Source of the DNA: Antedon bifida
Taxonomy: Eukaryota; Echinodermata; Crinoidea; Comatulida; Antedonidae
Length of the DNA stretch: 64,000 bases
Direction: 5' to 3'
Assembly: GCA_963402885.1 (NCBI GenBank)
Contig: OY727099.1
Coordinates: 16,201,001 to 16,265,000, forward strand
Shown here: positions 1 to 9,977 of the stretch, in pieces
Numbering within the stretch: position 1 is the stretch's first letter
Layout: the number at the start of each line of letters is the position of its first letter
Program-made: the position numbers and the translations under genes
Notes under the pieces: generated by a model
The model's database searches: none
Seen by the model: only the letters and a program-made list of their open reading frames with translations
Told to the model about the DNA's origin: nothing

Positions 1-2
1 CA

Positions 3-903
3 CATCTTGAAAAGGGGTTATGTGAAGGAGAATTAACCTCCGTAGAATGCGAAGAAGCGATACGGAGTATGAAACTAAATAAAGCGCCAGGTACTGATGG
101 TCTCACGGTAGAATCAGACATTATGGCCCAAGATTGGCGTATTAGTCTGCAATGCTCTCAATCTATGTTTAAAGAATGGAGCACTATCAAATACGCAAAA
201 AGAGGAGTAATAAATTTAATATTTAAAAAAGGTGATCACGAAGACCTAAACAATTGGAGACCCATAACTCTCTTAAACACTGACTATAAAATTGCCGCCT
301 TTGTTTTAACAAAAAGGCTACAAAATGTTATTAAAACAATTGTGAGTAATGATCAAAAAGGGTACATTAGAGGCCGTTTTGGTGGTGAAAACATCAGATT
401 GATCGAAGATGTAATTGAATATATGGATACTAGCAAGTTATCAGGGGCATTATTAAGTTTAGACTTTAGAAAATCTTTTGACACAGCAGACAGAACTTTT
501 CTTGTTAACACTTTGTACCATTTCAATTTTGGACCGTCTTTTATTGCATGGGTCAGAGTTCTATAATTATGCTGAAACAGAATGTATTATTTTAAACAAT
601 GGATGGTGCTCAAAAAGCTTTAAAATGTTTAGAGGTATAAGACAAGGTTGTCCTTTATCTGCACTTCTGTTCATCTTGGTCGCTGAAATTATGGCGTTAA
701 AGATAAAACAGGATAAACTCATTAAAGGTATACTTTTACCAAACCTAGTTGTCGAGGTCAAAATTGCACAACTTGCAGACGACACGGTCTTATTTATGAA
801 AGATGAGAACAGCATAAAAAAGTGTATTGATGTTGTTATCAAATTTGGTAGTGTATCTGGGTTAAGACTTAACAAAGAAAAAACAAATGCCATGTGGCTT
901 TGA
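3..903 (+). pseudogene. Reverse transcriptase domain of L1/Tx1-like ORF2, frameshifted
   Basis: Reverse transcriptase would copy the element's RNA at a nicked target. The frame is open from base 3 with no start codon, so it continues from upstream. Motifs appear in the expected order: KAPGTDG (about 84-104), NWRPITLLN, motif A as LDFRKSFD (about 458-481), motif B as GIRQGCPLSALLF (about 634-672) and motif C as LADD (772-783). LADD replaces the usual YADD but keeps both aspartates. Frame 3 ends at a TAA near 565, and the same protein resumes in frame 1 from about 560, so a small indel separates the halves. Frame 1 then stops at TGA 901-903, at a place where related proteins usually continue; a single substitution of a glycine codon would explain it. 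Confidence 0.85.
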
Positions 904-2209
904 AAATGGAAGAAAAAGGACAACCTATTGGACATTAATTGGATTTCTGACGGTTTTAAAGTTTTAGGTATTTATATTGGCCATGACAAAGAATTTTGTT
1001 TTGCTAAAAATTGGTCCGAAAAAATCTATTCGTTACAAAACACGATTAAATCGTGGCGAAAAAGAAATCTGACCATTTTTGTAAAAATAATTATCTTAAA
1101 GACGCTTGGCCTGTCGAAACTTGTTTATGTTGCAAGTATTATAGACACGCCTGAAAGTGTTCTAAAACGTGTTGATAACATACTTTTTGACTTTTTGTGG
1201 GATGGAAAAAGAGAAAAGGTTAAAAGAGTAGTTCTTATTAACGAATATGAAAGTGGTGGTGTTAAAGCGCCTGATTTCAGGTCACAGGTTAAATCTTTAA
1301 AAATATCTTGGCTTAAAAGATTGTATAACAATGAGGATTCAAAGTGGAAATGTCTGCCAAACACGTATTTTAATAGAATAGGCCCAAAAGATATTATTGA
1401 AAACATATCATATATTGATAAGAAAAATGCTATTTTTAAAGCCATACCCGATTTCTATAAATCTATACTATGTATTTTAGTCAAACTTAATTGTGGTATG
1501 ACTAAACGTCAATTATGTTATGATGATATATTGCATCAACAACTCTGGTATAACAAAATGATTTTATACAATGACATGTCATTATTTTTTAGAAACTGGA
1601 TAAGATCAGGTGTGCGAAATATTAAGGATATTGTAATTGAGAATAGGTTCATTAACGCAAATGAATTACTTGATATGCTTAGGTATAAATCAAACTGGAT
1701 TGCTGAATGGCAAATTGTATTAAACGCAATTCCAAAAGAATGGAAAGAGAAAATCTTTTTAAGGGATAAAAACCAAAAGCACTCAAAAACAACACACGTT
1801 CGATGTTTGAATATGAGTAGCAAACAAATATGTTCTTTCTTTATTAAGGAAAAATGTCTAGAACCATCCAAAAGTAAAACAAAATGGGAAACATATTTTA
1901 ACATGGAGAACGATTGGTCTCTAACATGGAAAAGAAAAATTAAAGATATTAAAGATAACAAACTTAAACAGTTGAACATAAAACTATTGCATTGTATAAC
2001 ACCTACCAAAAGAAGGCTGTTAAAATGGAAAATAAGCAACACATATACTTGCCTACAATGCAACATAGTAGAGGATGATGCACATTTCTTTTATGAATGC
2101 ACTGAAGTAAAACCCTTATGGGAATATATTAACGTTTACACCGTGCACAAATTTGGGATCGAGGCAAATTATCGAAACATTGTACTAGGTACAGGAAACA
2201 AATATGTAT
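904..2209 (+). pseudogene. C-terminal region of L1/Tx1-like ORF2 with zinc-knuckle-like motif
   Basis: This continues the same frame after the TGA at 901-903, beginning with a thumb-like stretch (KVLGIYIG near 958). Further on are segments typical of L1/Tx1 C-termini: a Trp/Arg-rich helix (SWRKRN), NILFDFLWDGKR and ESGGVKAPDF. A Cys/His cluster, CLQC followed by HFFYEC, lies at about 2050-2100, with PLWEYI just after it. The frame formally stays open to 2301. Its last ~30 codons, however, read through an ATTT-type repeat and into the 3' region of the opposite-strand LINE, so the native C-terminus ends at about 2209. The open frame after the stop suggests a fairly recent inactivation. Confidence 0.8.
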
Positions 2210-2237
2210 TTTATTTATTTTTATTTATTTATTTATT
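2210..2237 (-). repeat. A/T-rich microsatellite tail of the minus-strand LINE
   Basis: This is an ATTT-type repeat on the plus strand (AAAT on the minus strand) at the junction between the two LINEs. Its position directly beyond the minus-strand 3' untranslated region, and inside the plus-strand ORF, identifies it as the insertion tail. Confidence 0.7.
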
Positions 2238-2348
2238 AAGGTATAAAAACATCAAATTCCAACCAGCAGCAAGAGCTGAAAAGGTTGGATTACAATCATA
2301 AACTGAGAAATAAAATACATCAAAGAAGATCTAAACTAAACATTAAAC

Positions 2349-5267
2349 TTAAAGGATTCGTGCTAAGTGTGGAATAGTAGACCGCCTATATCTTTCAGTG
2401 CGACATCTGCAAGAATCCAACTTTGAACTAGTATTGCTCCTTAACGATCTTGAATGCCTATCAGATTTATATGCTGGTAACATATTTCTAAATTTGGTAG
2501 ATTCTAAAAGACTCTTGCCAAAATTGAGAAGAATCTGCTCTCTACGGGACTTTAAAGAAGGCAAACCTACTTGCTCTAAGGCTAATTCATAGCTAACATA
2601 ATGTGGGCTCAAAATTATGCGCAAAGCCCGTTTTTGAATTTTTTCTATTAAATTAGATTGCTGAACAGTTAATGATGAATGCCAAACCTGGCAGGCATAT
2701 TCCAGCACAGGTCTGATATATGATGTAAATACTGTAACCAGGTCACTGACTGGTGCACTAGACCTTTTCAGGATACATAGTGAAAATAGTCTACGTGAGG
2801 CTCTTGATGTTATATCATTAACATTTGAACCCCATTTGAGGTCATTTTGGATTATTACACCAAGCAGTTTTAACTTACTAACTATTGGAAGATTAAAGTT
2901 ATCAATAGTGTAAACTAAATTAAGCTGCCGTTGCTTTAAAAAGTTAAATTCAATTACTTGGCATTTAGCTGGTTTTGGTAGAACATCATTAGATGCACAC
3001 CACTCACTGACACTATTAAGGACACTTTGTAAGTTAGAGGAAGCACCACGTTTGGTTACTTCCCCTAGAGTCAGGTCATCCACAAATTTCCAACGTCTAC
3101 AACTTTCAATGGCAGCATCATTTACTAGAACCAAAAAAAGTATAGGTCCCAGTTTGGTTCCCTGTGGTACTCCACAAGAGATTGATTTGGTGGAAGAAAT
3201 GTGCGTGCCAAGTTTGGTAGTATGAGTTCTTTCACACAGAAAGCTGCAGACGATGGAAACAATGGATGACCTAACTCCAAGTTTAATTAATTTATCTATA
3301 ATAATTGTATGATTGACTCTATCAAATGCCTTAGTAAAATCAATTGTACAGAGTTCAACTGATTGTTTGGGCTTGTCAAGACTTTGATAAACATAATTTA
3401 ACATATCCACAAGATAATGTATAGTAGATGAACCTTTTGTATTACCATACTGCTTAGTGTCTAATTTATTATCAATATCCTCAATAATCCATTTGGCAAT
3501 AAATGCCTCAAAAATCTTAGCAAAGACCGGCGTCAATGATATTGGACGAAGATCATCAAAAGAGCGGATCTTGTTTTGTTTTGGAACTGGAACTATAGAA
3601 GCAGTTTTCCACTGACGTGGAAAGTGTCCCTCATTGAGACACGTATTAAATAATTTAGTTAGCGGGTTAGCAAGTTCAATAGCAAATTCCTTAATTATTT
3701 TAATTGGTAAGTCTGATGGGTGGCTTGATTTATTACAGTTCACTTTAGTCAAAGCCTTACGAACTTCCCATTCATGTATAACTGGTGGTTCACTTGCTGG
3801 GAGGAAGGCTGGTAGCTTGTTGATATTCAAAGCCGGAAGCTGATTACATACAAGTGCAAAATGGCTATTGATGCATTCAACGGTGTTTATAGGGTCAACA
3901 TCAGAGCCAGGAATACGACTTGATTTCTTCCTCATATTACAGAGCTTCTGGACACTGCGGTGCCATTTTCCAGGTTGGTTCCCTTTCAAGGTAGCAATAG
4001 ACTTTTCATAGAATGAAGCCTTCGCTCGTTTGACTTCCTGCTGTACCTTACAACGTAAGATTTTCCACTGGATATCCTGTCCATTTCGGTAAGCCACCTG
4101 GCGTTTCAAAATTAATTTTCTTAATTTAGTTGTAAACCAGGGCTTGTCATTCAATCTCTTGTTAGTGAAAATTTGAGGAAAATGCTCTTCAAAAGCACTG
4201 TTGAGCTCCTGATTAAAAATGTCCAAAAAATCTGAAGAGTTTTCATAAGCACTAAGATGATTCCAATCATGCAAAGTCATCCATTGTCCAAATGATCTGA
4301 TCGAGGAGTCTCTTAGTGGACGAAACAGCAAATGTGCTGGCTTGTGATTTACATCTGCAAGATTGGTTGATGGTTCCAACAAAATACAACAATGGTCACT
4401 TCGACCAACTGGTGGTAGTTCCATAGGTTCAGTAAAGATATTAGGAATGTTAACAAATATCTTATCGAGGTGCGCATTTTGTCTAGTAGGAAAGTTAACC
4501 ACCTGTTTCAAAAACAACTTAGACTCTAATTCTGAAGTATTGAGATCATTGAAATCACCACATACCATAATTCCTGCTGAAAAATCACTAGTTCTAATGC
4601 TATCAACGGTACTCGTAATGTGACTGAGAAGCTCAGTGGCATTAGCCGAATTGGGAGGGTAATAAATGACGCCAACGAACATAGTTTTAATTGCTACACC
4701 AACACTACGAAAGTCAAATTTTTTCCACAAACATTCAAATTCACAATTATCATGGATATCCATAGAGACATCACTTACTTTAATATTAACTTCATTATGT
4801 GTATAAAAGGCTACACCACCACCTCGACGTCCATTATCAGATCTGCATTTGGCGTGCATGGTGTAATCAGATAAATTCGCACCTTGAAGGCTATTAGGAT
4901 TCAGCCAAGTTTCAGTTACAGCAGCTATGCTAATTTTGTTGGTGCTCAATACAGCATGGAACTCATCCATTTTGTTATTTAGTGACCTCGCATTAGTTAA
5001 TAATATTCTGGGTAAAGCATGAGAGATGGACTTACAAGGAATATTTATTAGGTTCTTTTCTCTAAGTTTTTGTTTACATTGTTTAAATCTACCAGATATG
5101 ATTGAAATTATTTTCCTTTTAATGCGGCTACCCGCTCGGCGGCTACGATTTGGTTTCCATATTTTAAGGGTTTTTAATAAAGATACTAACAAAGAACTAA
5201 CATCTCCATTGGCCCGCTTGTTCCGTAACTGAAATAATATATGTCTATTATACACTAATTTGTTCAT
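2349..5267 (-). CDS. LINE ORF2: AP endonuclease plus reverse transcriptase, intact, 972 aa
   Basis: This protein would nick target DNA and prime reverse transcription of the element RNA from the nick. The ATG follows an in-frame TAG directly, which fixes the start. After a basic N-terminus (~80 aa), the apurinic-type endonuclease spans about residues 85-300. Its expected catalytic motifs are present: N92 in TNARS, E119 in TETW, D238 and N240 in CGDFN, and SDH at 290-292. A linker leads to the reverse transcriptase, about residues 515-770, with motif A as TIDFTKAFD (D643), motif B GVPQGTKLGP (699-708) and motif C FVDD (728-731), a variant of YADD with both aspartates. The C-terminus has the SYIRPVLEYACQVWH and IEKIQKRALRII blocks typical of CR1/Jockey-like ORF2. 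There is no RNase H and no zinc knuckle. There are no stops or frameshifts, so it may be a recently active copy. The exact clade is not determined. Confidence 0.92.
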   Translation of the reverse strand: MNKLVYNRHILFQLRNKRANGDVSSLLVSLLKTLKIWKPNRSRRAGSRIKRKIISIISGRFKQCKQKLREKNLINIPCKSISHALPRILLTNARSLNNKMDEFHAVLSTNKISIAAVTETWLNPNSLQGANLSDYTMHAKCRSDNGRRGGGVAFYTHNEVNIKVSDVSMDIHDNCEFECLWKKFDFRSVGVAIKTMFVGVIYYPPNSANATELLSHITSTVDSIRTSDFSAGIMVCGDFNDLNTSELESKLFLKQVVNFPTRQNAHLDKIFVNIPNIFTEPMELPPVGRSDHCCILLEPSTNLADVNHKPAHLLFRPLRDSSIRSFGQWMTLHDWNHLSAYENSSDFLDIFNQELNSAFEEHFPQIFTNKRLNDKPWFTTKLRKLILKRQVAYRNGQDIQWKILRCKVQQEVKRAKASFYEKSIATLKGNQPGKWHRSVQKLCNMRKKSSRIPGSDVDPINTVECINSHFALVCNQLPALNINKLPAFLPASEPPVIHEWEVRKALTKVNCNKSSHPSDLPIKIIKEFAIELANPLTKLFNTCLNEGHFPRQWKTASIVPVPKQNKIRSFDDLRPISLTPVFAKIFEAFIAKWIIEDIDNKLDTKQYGNTKGSSTIHYLVDMLNYVYQSLDKPKQSVELCTIDFTKAFDRVNHTIIIDKLIKLGVRSSIVSIVCSFLCERTHTTKLGTHISSTKSISCGVPQGTKLGPILFLVLVNDAAIESCRRWKFVDDLTLGEVTKRGASSNLQSVLNSVSEWCASNDVLPKPAKCQVIEFNFLKQRQLNLVYTIDNFNLPIVSKLKLLGVIIQNDLKWGSNVNDITSRASRRLFSLCILKRSSAPVSDLVTVFTSYIRPVLEYACQVWHSSLTVQQSNLIEKIQKRALRIILSPHYVSYELALEQVGLPSLKSRREQILLNFGKSLLESTKFRNMLPAYKSDRHSRSLRSNTSSKLDSCRCRTERYRRSTIPHLARIL

Positions 5268-5753
5268 CTAAAGGTCTAGGCCTAAAAATATTTTGAATAA
5301 AATTTATTTACAATTGACTAATTAATTTATTTACAAATTTCTAATTATTAAATATAAAAATAAAAATTCAATATATATATTTACATTAAAAGTGTTATAT
5401 TTAAATAACTATATATTTAAATTGTGTTTGTATCTAATTAAAAGTGTTGATATCAAAACAAGTTTCTAGGCCTACTGTTTCGGGTTGGTAAAACCCACTC
5501 ACAGAGCCTCTGTCAGAGGGCTGGATCTCTACAATCACCACACACCAGGCTAAAGTCTAGCTAGGCCTAGCACGAAACACTTACAAAACTGACAATTACA
5601 GAAGTACAATAAACCACTAGACAACCAGAAAGAACAAACGACAAAAAAGAAAACAGATACAATATTGAATTGATATTAACTACTTTAAAAAAAAGAAGAA
5701 AAATATAACTCAGAAACAGAGGAGTTGAGTTGAAGTGGCAACAGCTAGACAGC
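5268..5753 (-). other. Leader/5' region of the minus-strand LINE, with two hairpins
   Basis: The sequence upstream of the LINE ORF2 start is AT-rich and has no long ORF on either strand. It contains two compact inverted repeats at 5482-5496 (GGGTTGGTAAAACCC) and about 5504-5522 (arms AGCC-TCTG / CAGA-GGGCT), within a more GC-rich patch (5480-5560). This may be part of the LINE 5' untranslated or promoter region, or flanking DNA. The element's 5' end is not identifiable because the gap begins at 5754. Confidence 0.4.
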
Positions 5754-5953
5754 NNNNNNNNNNNNNNNNNNNNNNNNNNNNNNNNNNNNNNNNNNNNNNN
5801 NNNNNNNNNNNNNNNNNNNNNNNNNNNNNNNNNNNNNNNNNNNNNNNNNNNNNNNNNNNNNNNNNNNNNNNNNNNNNNNNNNNNNNNNNNNNNNNNNNNN
5901 NNNNNNNNNNNNNNNNNNNNNNNNNNNNNNNNNNNNNNNNNNNNNNNNNNNNN
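5754..5953. other. Assembly gap, exactly 200 N
   Basis: There are 200 undetermined bases. The round number suggests a conventional scaffold gap of unknown true size. Open frames crossing it are artefacts. Confidence 0.98.
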
Positions 5954-6026
5954 GCCCTCGAAAAAAAAAAGAAAAAAAAAAAAAAAAGAAAAAAAAAAGA
6001 AAAAAAAAAAAAAAAAAAAAAAAAAA
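5954..6026 (+). repeat. A-rich low-complexity tract next to the gap
   Basis: Nearly pure A with scattered G runs to 6026, directly at the right contig edge. It may be a retroelement A-tail or expanded low-complexity DNA. It is a plausible reason for the assembly break. Confidence 0.9.
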
Positions 6027-6147
6027 GACCACATGTTCTCTATTGGATGCTTCTGCGTTTACAAGGCACATACTTTGAAAAATGTAAACAAATGGACCGG
6101 ATCATTGTCTCGTCTTTTTATGGCGGAAAAAAACAAAAGATCTTACC

Positions 6148-6703
6148 TTAAAGATGTATTGTCCCTTTGTCAAATTCCAAAAAAATAAAAAATAAAAGAT
6201 TTCGAAAAAAAGTGGGTCATTTTGAAGTATCATAATAGTTATTAACTTTCACAAAAAATTAGTCGAAATAAAAATCATTTAACTGAAATACAGACGTTTT
6301 TTGGTTCAAAAAATAACTTTGACTTCCAGTCAAAGTTTTCAATCAAAACATACCTCATAATGCAACGCGCTTATTTTGGCTACTCTGTATGCATACTCAT
6401 AAAACTTCCTCGCGATCTGTGTGAAAACACCTTCTAAACCGTGAAGAGTTGTAAACAATCCTAATTAGCATCATGCATAATGTATACTCGTGGTTTGAAA
6501 TCTTTGTTTACTTTCGATCGCGACGATTTTCCAGACGAAATGTAATCAAATTAATTTAGCTTTTAATTACGTAAAATTGTTGTTTTTGACTCAAATTTTC
6601 GACTTAAAGTGAATAACTTTAATATTACTTTGATATGGCCAATTTTAATTTAGAATATTTTGACCTTCATTTTTTTGTGTTTCAAGGGACAATACACATT
6701 TAA
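6148..6703. mobile_element. Short inverted-repeat DNA element (MITE) flanked by TTAA
   Basis: TTAA stands at 6148-6151 and again at 6700-6703. Just inside, the left end reads AGATGTATTGTCCCTT and the right end, on the opposite strand, ATGTGTATTGTCCCTT. Inverted similarity continues imperfectly inward for tens of bases, for example blocks around 6212-6250 against 6610-6665. The 548-bp interior has no ORF of note and contains further inverted segments. TTAA duplication is the target preference of piggyBac-type (and some Kolobok-type) transposases, so this looks like a non-autonomous derivative. The family is inferred from the target site only. Confidence 0.7.
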
Positions 6704-7390
6704 CCACCTATTATAATTTATATTGATGTGAATCTGATTATTTAAAATATATTACATAATAATTTTGTATAATACACATAGGCAGTTTCATTTTATCTTA
6801 TATGAAATATCAACAAAAAAAATTGTATAAATTAATATTGAAAACAAAAAAGAAACGTAACGCAACATAAGTAACGCACGAGAAGATAAGCAAACAAATA
6901 TAACCATGAGACATAAAACTAGACACAGGAGTAAGAAAAGCATTTTTAATATTTTTGTTTTTGTTTTTTTTCTATATTCGTATTTTTAAAAAATGTATAT
7001 AATCTGTATATAGGGTATAAATGAATTATATGTCAAAAAATACTACCGAAAATAACGATATAACATTAGTAAATGTATCTCCTACAGTACATTTATTAGT
7101 TAAGTGTTCACAATTTTAGATGTTAAGAATTATAGAACAAAAAGAAAATACTAGAAAATTATGAAAAAAGGTGGATAACAGAAAAGAAATATTAATGTTC
7201 TGATTCCAAGAACAGTAACGTTGATAAAAAAAAAAAAAGTATATATATATATATATATATAAAACAAACAAAAGTAAGAATAACAATGAATAGTCATTAT
7301 TATTATTAGAAATAATTGTATTAATCTGTTGATGAAATGAAATGAATAAATAGTGGTTAACGCCACAAAAGAGAAAAAAAAATATTGCCA
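6704..7390. other. AT-rich unique spacer with a TA microsatellite
   Basis: No gene is supported here. A short (TA)n run lies at about 7240-7262, next to an A run. The minus-strand open frames here are low-complexity translations of T-rich DNA. The 186-bp satellite begins at the right edge. Confidence 0.6.
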
Positions 7391-8646
7391 TTGATGCGCA
7401 TATATAGTGTTAACATCATCTTATAGAGCCATAGTAACTAGTTATGTCAAAAAATAAAATGGTCATAATTTGAACATTTTTCAAAAATTTCACTGCGGGG
7501 GACCGAAGAAATTTTTCCATAAAATGTCCAAAATTTCCACTTTTTAAAATTCGATAATTATGCTATAATATTGCCATTTATGCACATATATTGTTGTAAC
7601 ATCATCTTATAGAGCCATAGTAACTAGTTGTGTAAAAAAATAAAAGGGTCGAAATTTGGCAATTTTTCGAAAATTTCACTGCGGGGGACTGAAGGAATTT
7701 TTTTCGAAAAATGTCCAAAATTTCCACTTTTTAAACTTTAATAATTATGCTATAATATTGTCATTTATTCACATATATTGTGGTAACGTGTTAATATAAT
7801 CTTATAGAGCCAGAGTAACCAGTTATGTTAAAAAATAAATGGGTCGAAATTTTTTCTATTTTTCGAAAATTTTACGGCAGGAGACCCAAGGAATTGTTCA
7901 AAAAATGTCCAAAATTTCCACTTTTTAAACTTCAATAATTATGCTATAATATTGCCATTTATGCACATATATTGTGGTAACATCATCTTATAGAGCCATA
8001 GTAACTAGTTATGTTAAAAAATAAGAGGGTCGAAATTTTGCCATTTTTCGAAAATTTCAATGCGGGGGAAAAAATGAATTACTTCGAAAAATGACAAAAA
8101 TGTCCACTTTTTAAAATTCGATAATTATGTTATAATATTGTCATTTATGCACATTTATTTTGTTAACATCATTTTATAGACCCATAATAACTAGTTATGT
8201 CAAAAAATAAAAGGGACGAAATTTTGCCATTTTTCGAAAATTACACTGCGGTGGACCAAAGGAATTTTTTCGAAAAATGTCAAAAAATTCCACTTTTTAA
8301 AATTCGATAATTATGCTATAATATTGCCATTTATGCACATATATTGTGTTAACATAATCTTATAGACCCGTAGTAACTAGTTATGTCAAAAAATAAAAGG
8401 GTCGAAATTTGATCATTTTTTGAAAATTAAACTGCAGGGGACCAAAGAAATTTTATAGAAAAATTTTTAAAATTCAATAATTATGCTATAATAATGCAAT
8501 TTATGCACATATATTGTGGTAACATCATCTTATAGAGCGTGTAAAAAATTAAAAGGGTCTAAATTTGGCAATTTTTCGAAAATTTCACTGCGGAGAGACC
8601 GAAAGAACTTTTTACTCGATAATTATCCTATAATATTGCCATTTAT
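7391..8646 (+). repeat. 186-bp satellite array, plus orientation, first segment
   Basis: About seven divergent monomers of ~186 bp (for example, successive ACTAG sites at 7437 and 7623). Landmarks within each monomer are TTATAGAGCCATAGTAACTA, then GTCAAAAAATAAAAGG, a TTTTTCGAAAAT palindrome, a GC-rich CACTGCGGGGGACC core, a second TTTTTTCGAAAAAT palindrome, and AATTATGCTATAATATTGCC. Monomers here are more divergent than those further in, as expected at an array edge. Confidence 0.93.
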
Positions 8647-9977
8647 GCGATATAATAGCAGCGTGCTCATCATAGTCAATTTTACTGATTTCAGACGCCG
8701 TTTTAACATATTTAGTCACTCGAATTAACTATTTTGCACTATTGAAAAACAGCATTATAACGTCAAGCTTATTTTAACTGGTTTCGGAGGTGTTTACGAT
8801 ATCAACAGCGAAAAACCAAGCAGGCCTAGCTAGGCCTATTCAGATTTTCGCCGTCATCGCCTGTACCCTACTGATGGGTGTTCATCAGGCCGTGTATGGC
8901 AGCGGTGCATCGACATTGGGGCTGGCGTTAGTAGTAAACTAGCCTAGACAAGTTTGGCGCCTTGCAGAGTAACAGCTTGCTAGCTACTTACATTGTATTG
9001 ACGATTTAATACATTTGTTTGTTTTATAACTTGGAAGATTCGCTGTAATGTTTGGACTTGAATCCAATGAGTTTAAAAAACATTTAAGATGAAAGGACTG
9101 GACAATAAATTAAATAAATAATTAAGAGCCGATTGGATATATAAAATGTAAAAAGAAAATTATTTATTGACAATAAAGCTAGGCCCAGTAGTAGTAGGCC
9201 TACAACCATAATAAAATTAAGGCCTATAGCCTAAAAAAATATAGAAAATACAATTGAATTTAGGACGTGAATTGTTTTTGACTTGTCTATTTTACTATGG
9301 AATAAACAAATACAGGCTACAGCTATTGCAGAACACTTTACTTTGAATATTAAAATCGTTTTTATTCCAATTTACGACATGCTGTGTGTAAAATGAAAAT
9401 AACCTCACAAAAATGTAAACAACTTTTTATTTCCGCGCGTAGAGCGTATAACATCTAGCGCGTTGACCAATAACGTTTGTTATTGCGATGATGCGCCATA
9501 GCAACACACGCAGTTCGCTGTTCCAGAAACTTCGAAGAACCGAATTTTCTGAAATTGTCATAGTAAATCAAAGTTTTCATTGGTTCCTTCTTCAAACTCC
9601 GCCCTAAAACTTCCATATTTGGAATGTCAAATGGATGAGCTTTATTTTGATGTGTGACCTTTCAACATTGTGCAGCGAACTGGCGATCAAAATGTCGTCA
9701 AACTCTGCAACTTTCAACTGAATTTACGCAAAATTTTAGCGTAGATCATGAATAAATTGTTAGGCTTGAGGAAAATACATGTTTTTAAAACTCTCTTTTT
9801 TCATAATTTTAATTAAATTTCGGGAGTTTAAATCAGGTAGACGTATTCTTAAATAGTGAAATATTTCGAAAATGCAAAAACATGTAATCTGCCAGGGTAG
9901 TCGATTTGGACGTATTTTGACTGATCACTTGAATTTTGAATTGCCGACAAAGAGAGGGTTTTGCGAGATCGGGTCAC
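8647..9977 (-). mobile_element. Truncated inverted copy of the 1.5-kb terminal-inverted-repeat element
   Basis: This segment is the reverse complement of most of 19071-20300. Its right end is the element terminus (GATCGGGTCACA, ending at about 9977). Its left end stops inside the element, near TGCGA at 8647, losing about 250 bp including the other terminal repeat. Relative to the full copy it has ~85 extra bases near 8715-8800, between two similar TTTTAAC sites, so the full copy probably carries a small deletion there. Satellite in the same orientation flanks both sides. No transposase ORF is visible. Confidence 0.85.

Larger units (their letters stand above)
1..2209 (+). mobile_element. L1/Tx1-like non-LTR retrotransposon, decayed and truncated at both ends
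   Basis: This is the 3' part of a LINE whose single long protein carries reverse transcriptase followed by a long C-terminal region with a zinc-knuckle-like cluster, the arrangement of the L1/Tx1 group. Coding similarity is already in progress at base 3, so the endonuclease part lies outside the window. The copy is dead: there is one frameshift near 560 and one in-frame stop at 901-903. Its 3' end is lost where a second LINE on the opposite strand is inserted, at about 2210. The group assignment rests on recognised motifs, not on a database search. Confidence 0.8.
2210..5753 (-). mobile_element. CR1/Jockey-type non-LTR retrotransposon inserted in the L1-like element
   Basis: The element reads leftwards on the minus strand. 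It has a leader region (5268-5753, running into the assembly gap), an intact endonuclease/reverse transcriptase ORF (2349-5267), a ~110-bp 3' untranslated region, and a short A/T repeat tail of AAAT type ending at about 2210. A tetranucleotide-like tail instead of a long poly-A is common in CR1, L2 and related clades. It interrupts the plus-strand LINE ORF, so it inserted later. The 5' end cannot be seen because of the N run. An ORF1 was not found in the sequenced part. Confidence 0.8.

Noticed and set aside
5567-6188. Open frames spanning the N run
   Set aside because: They exist only because N blocks contain no stops and the A-rich tract translates to Lys or Phe.
7240-7262. TA run as a promoter TATA box
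   Set aside because: It is a plain dinucleotide microsatellite next to an A run, with no gene nearby.
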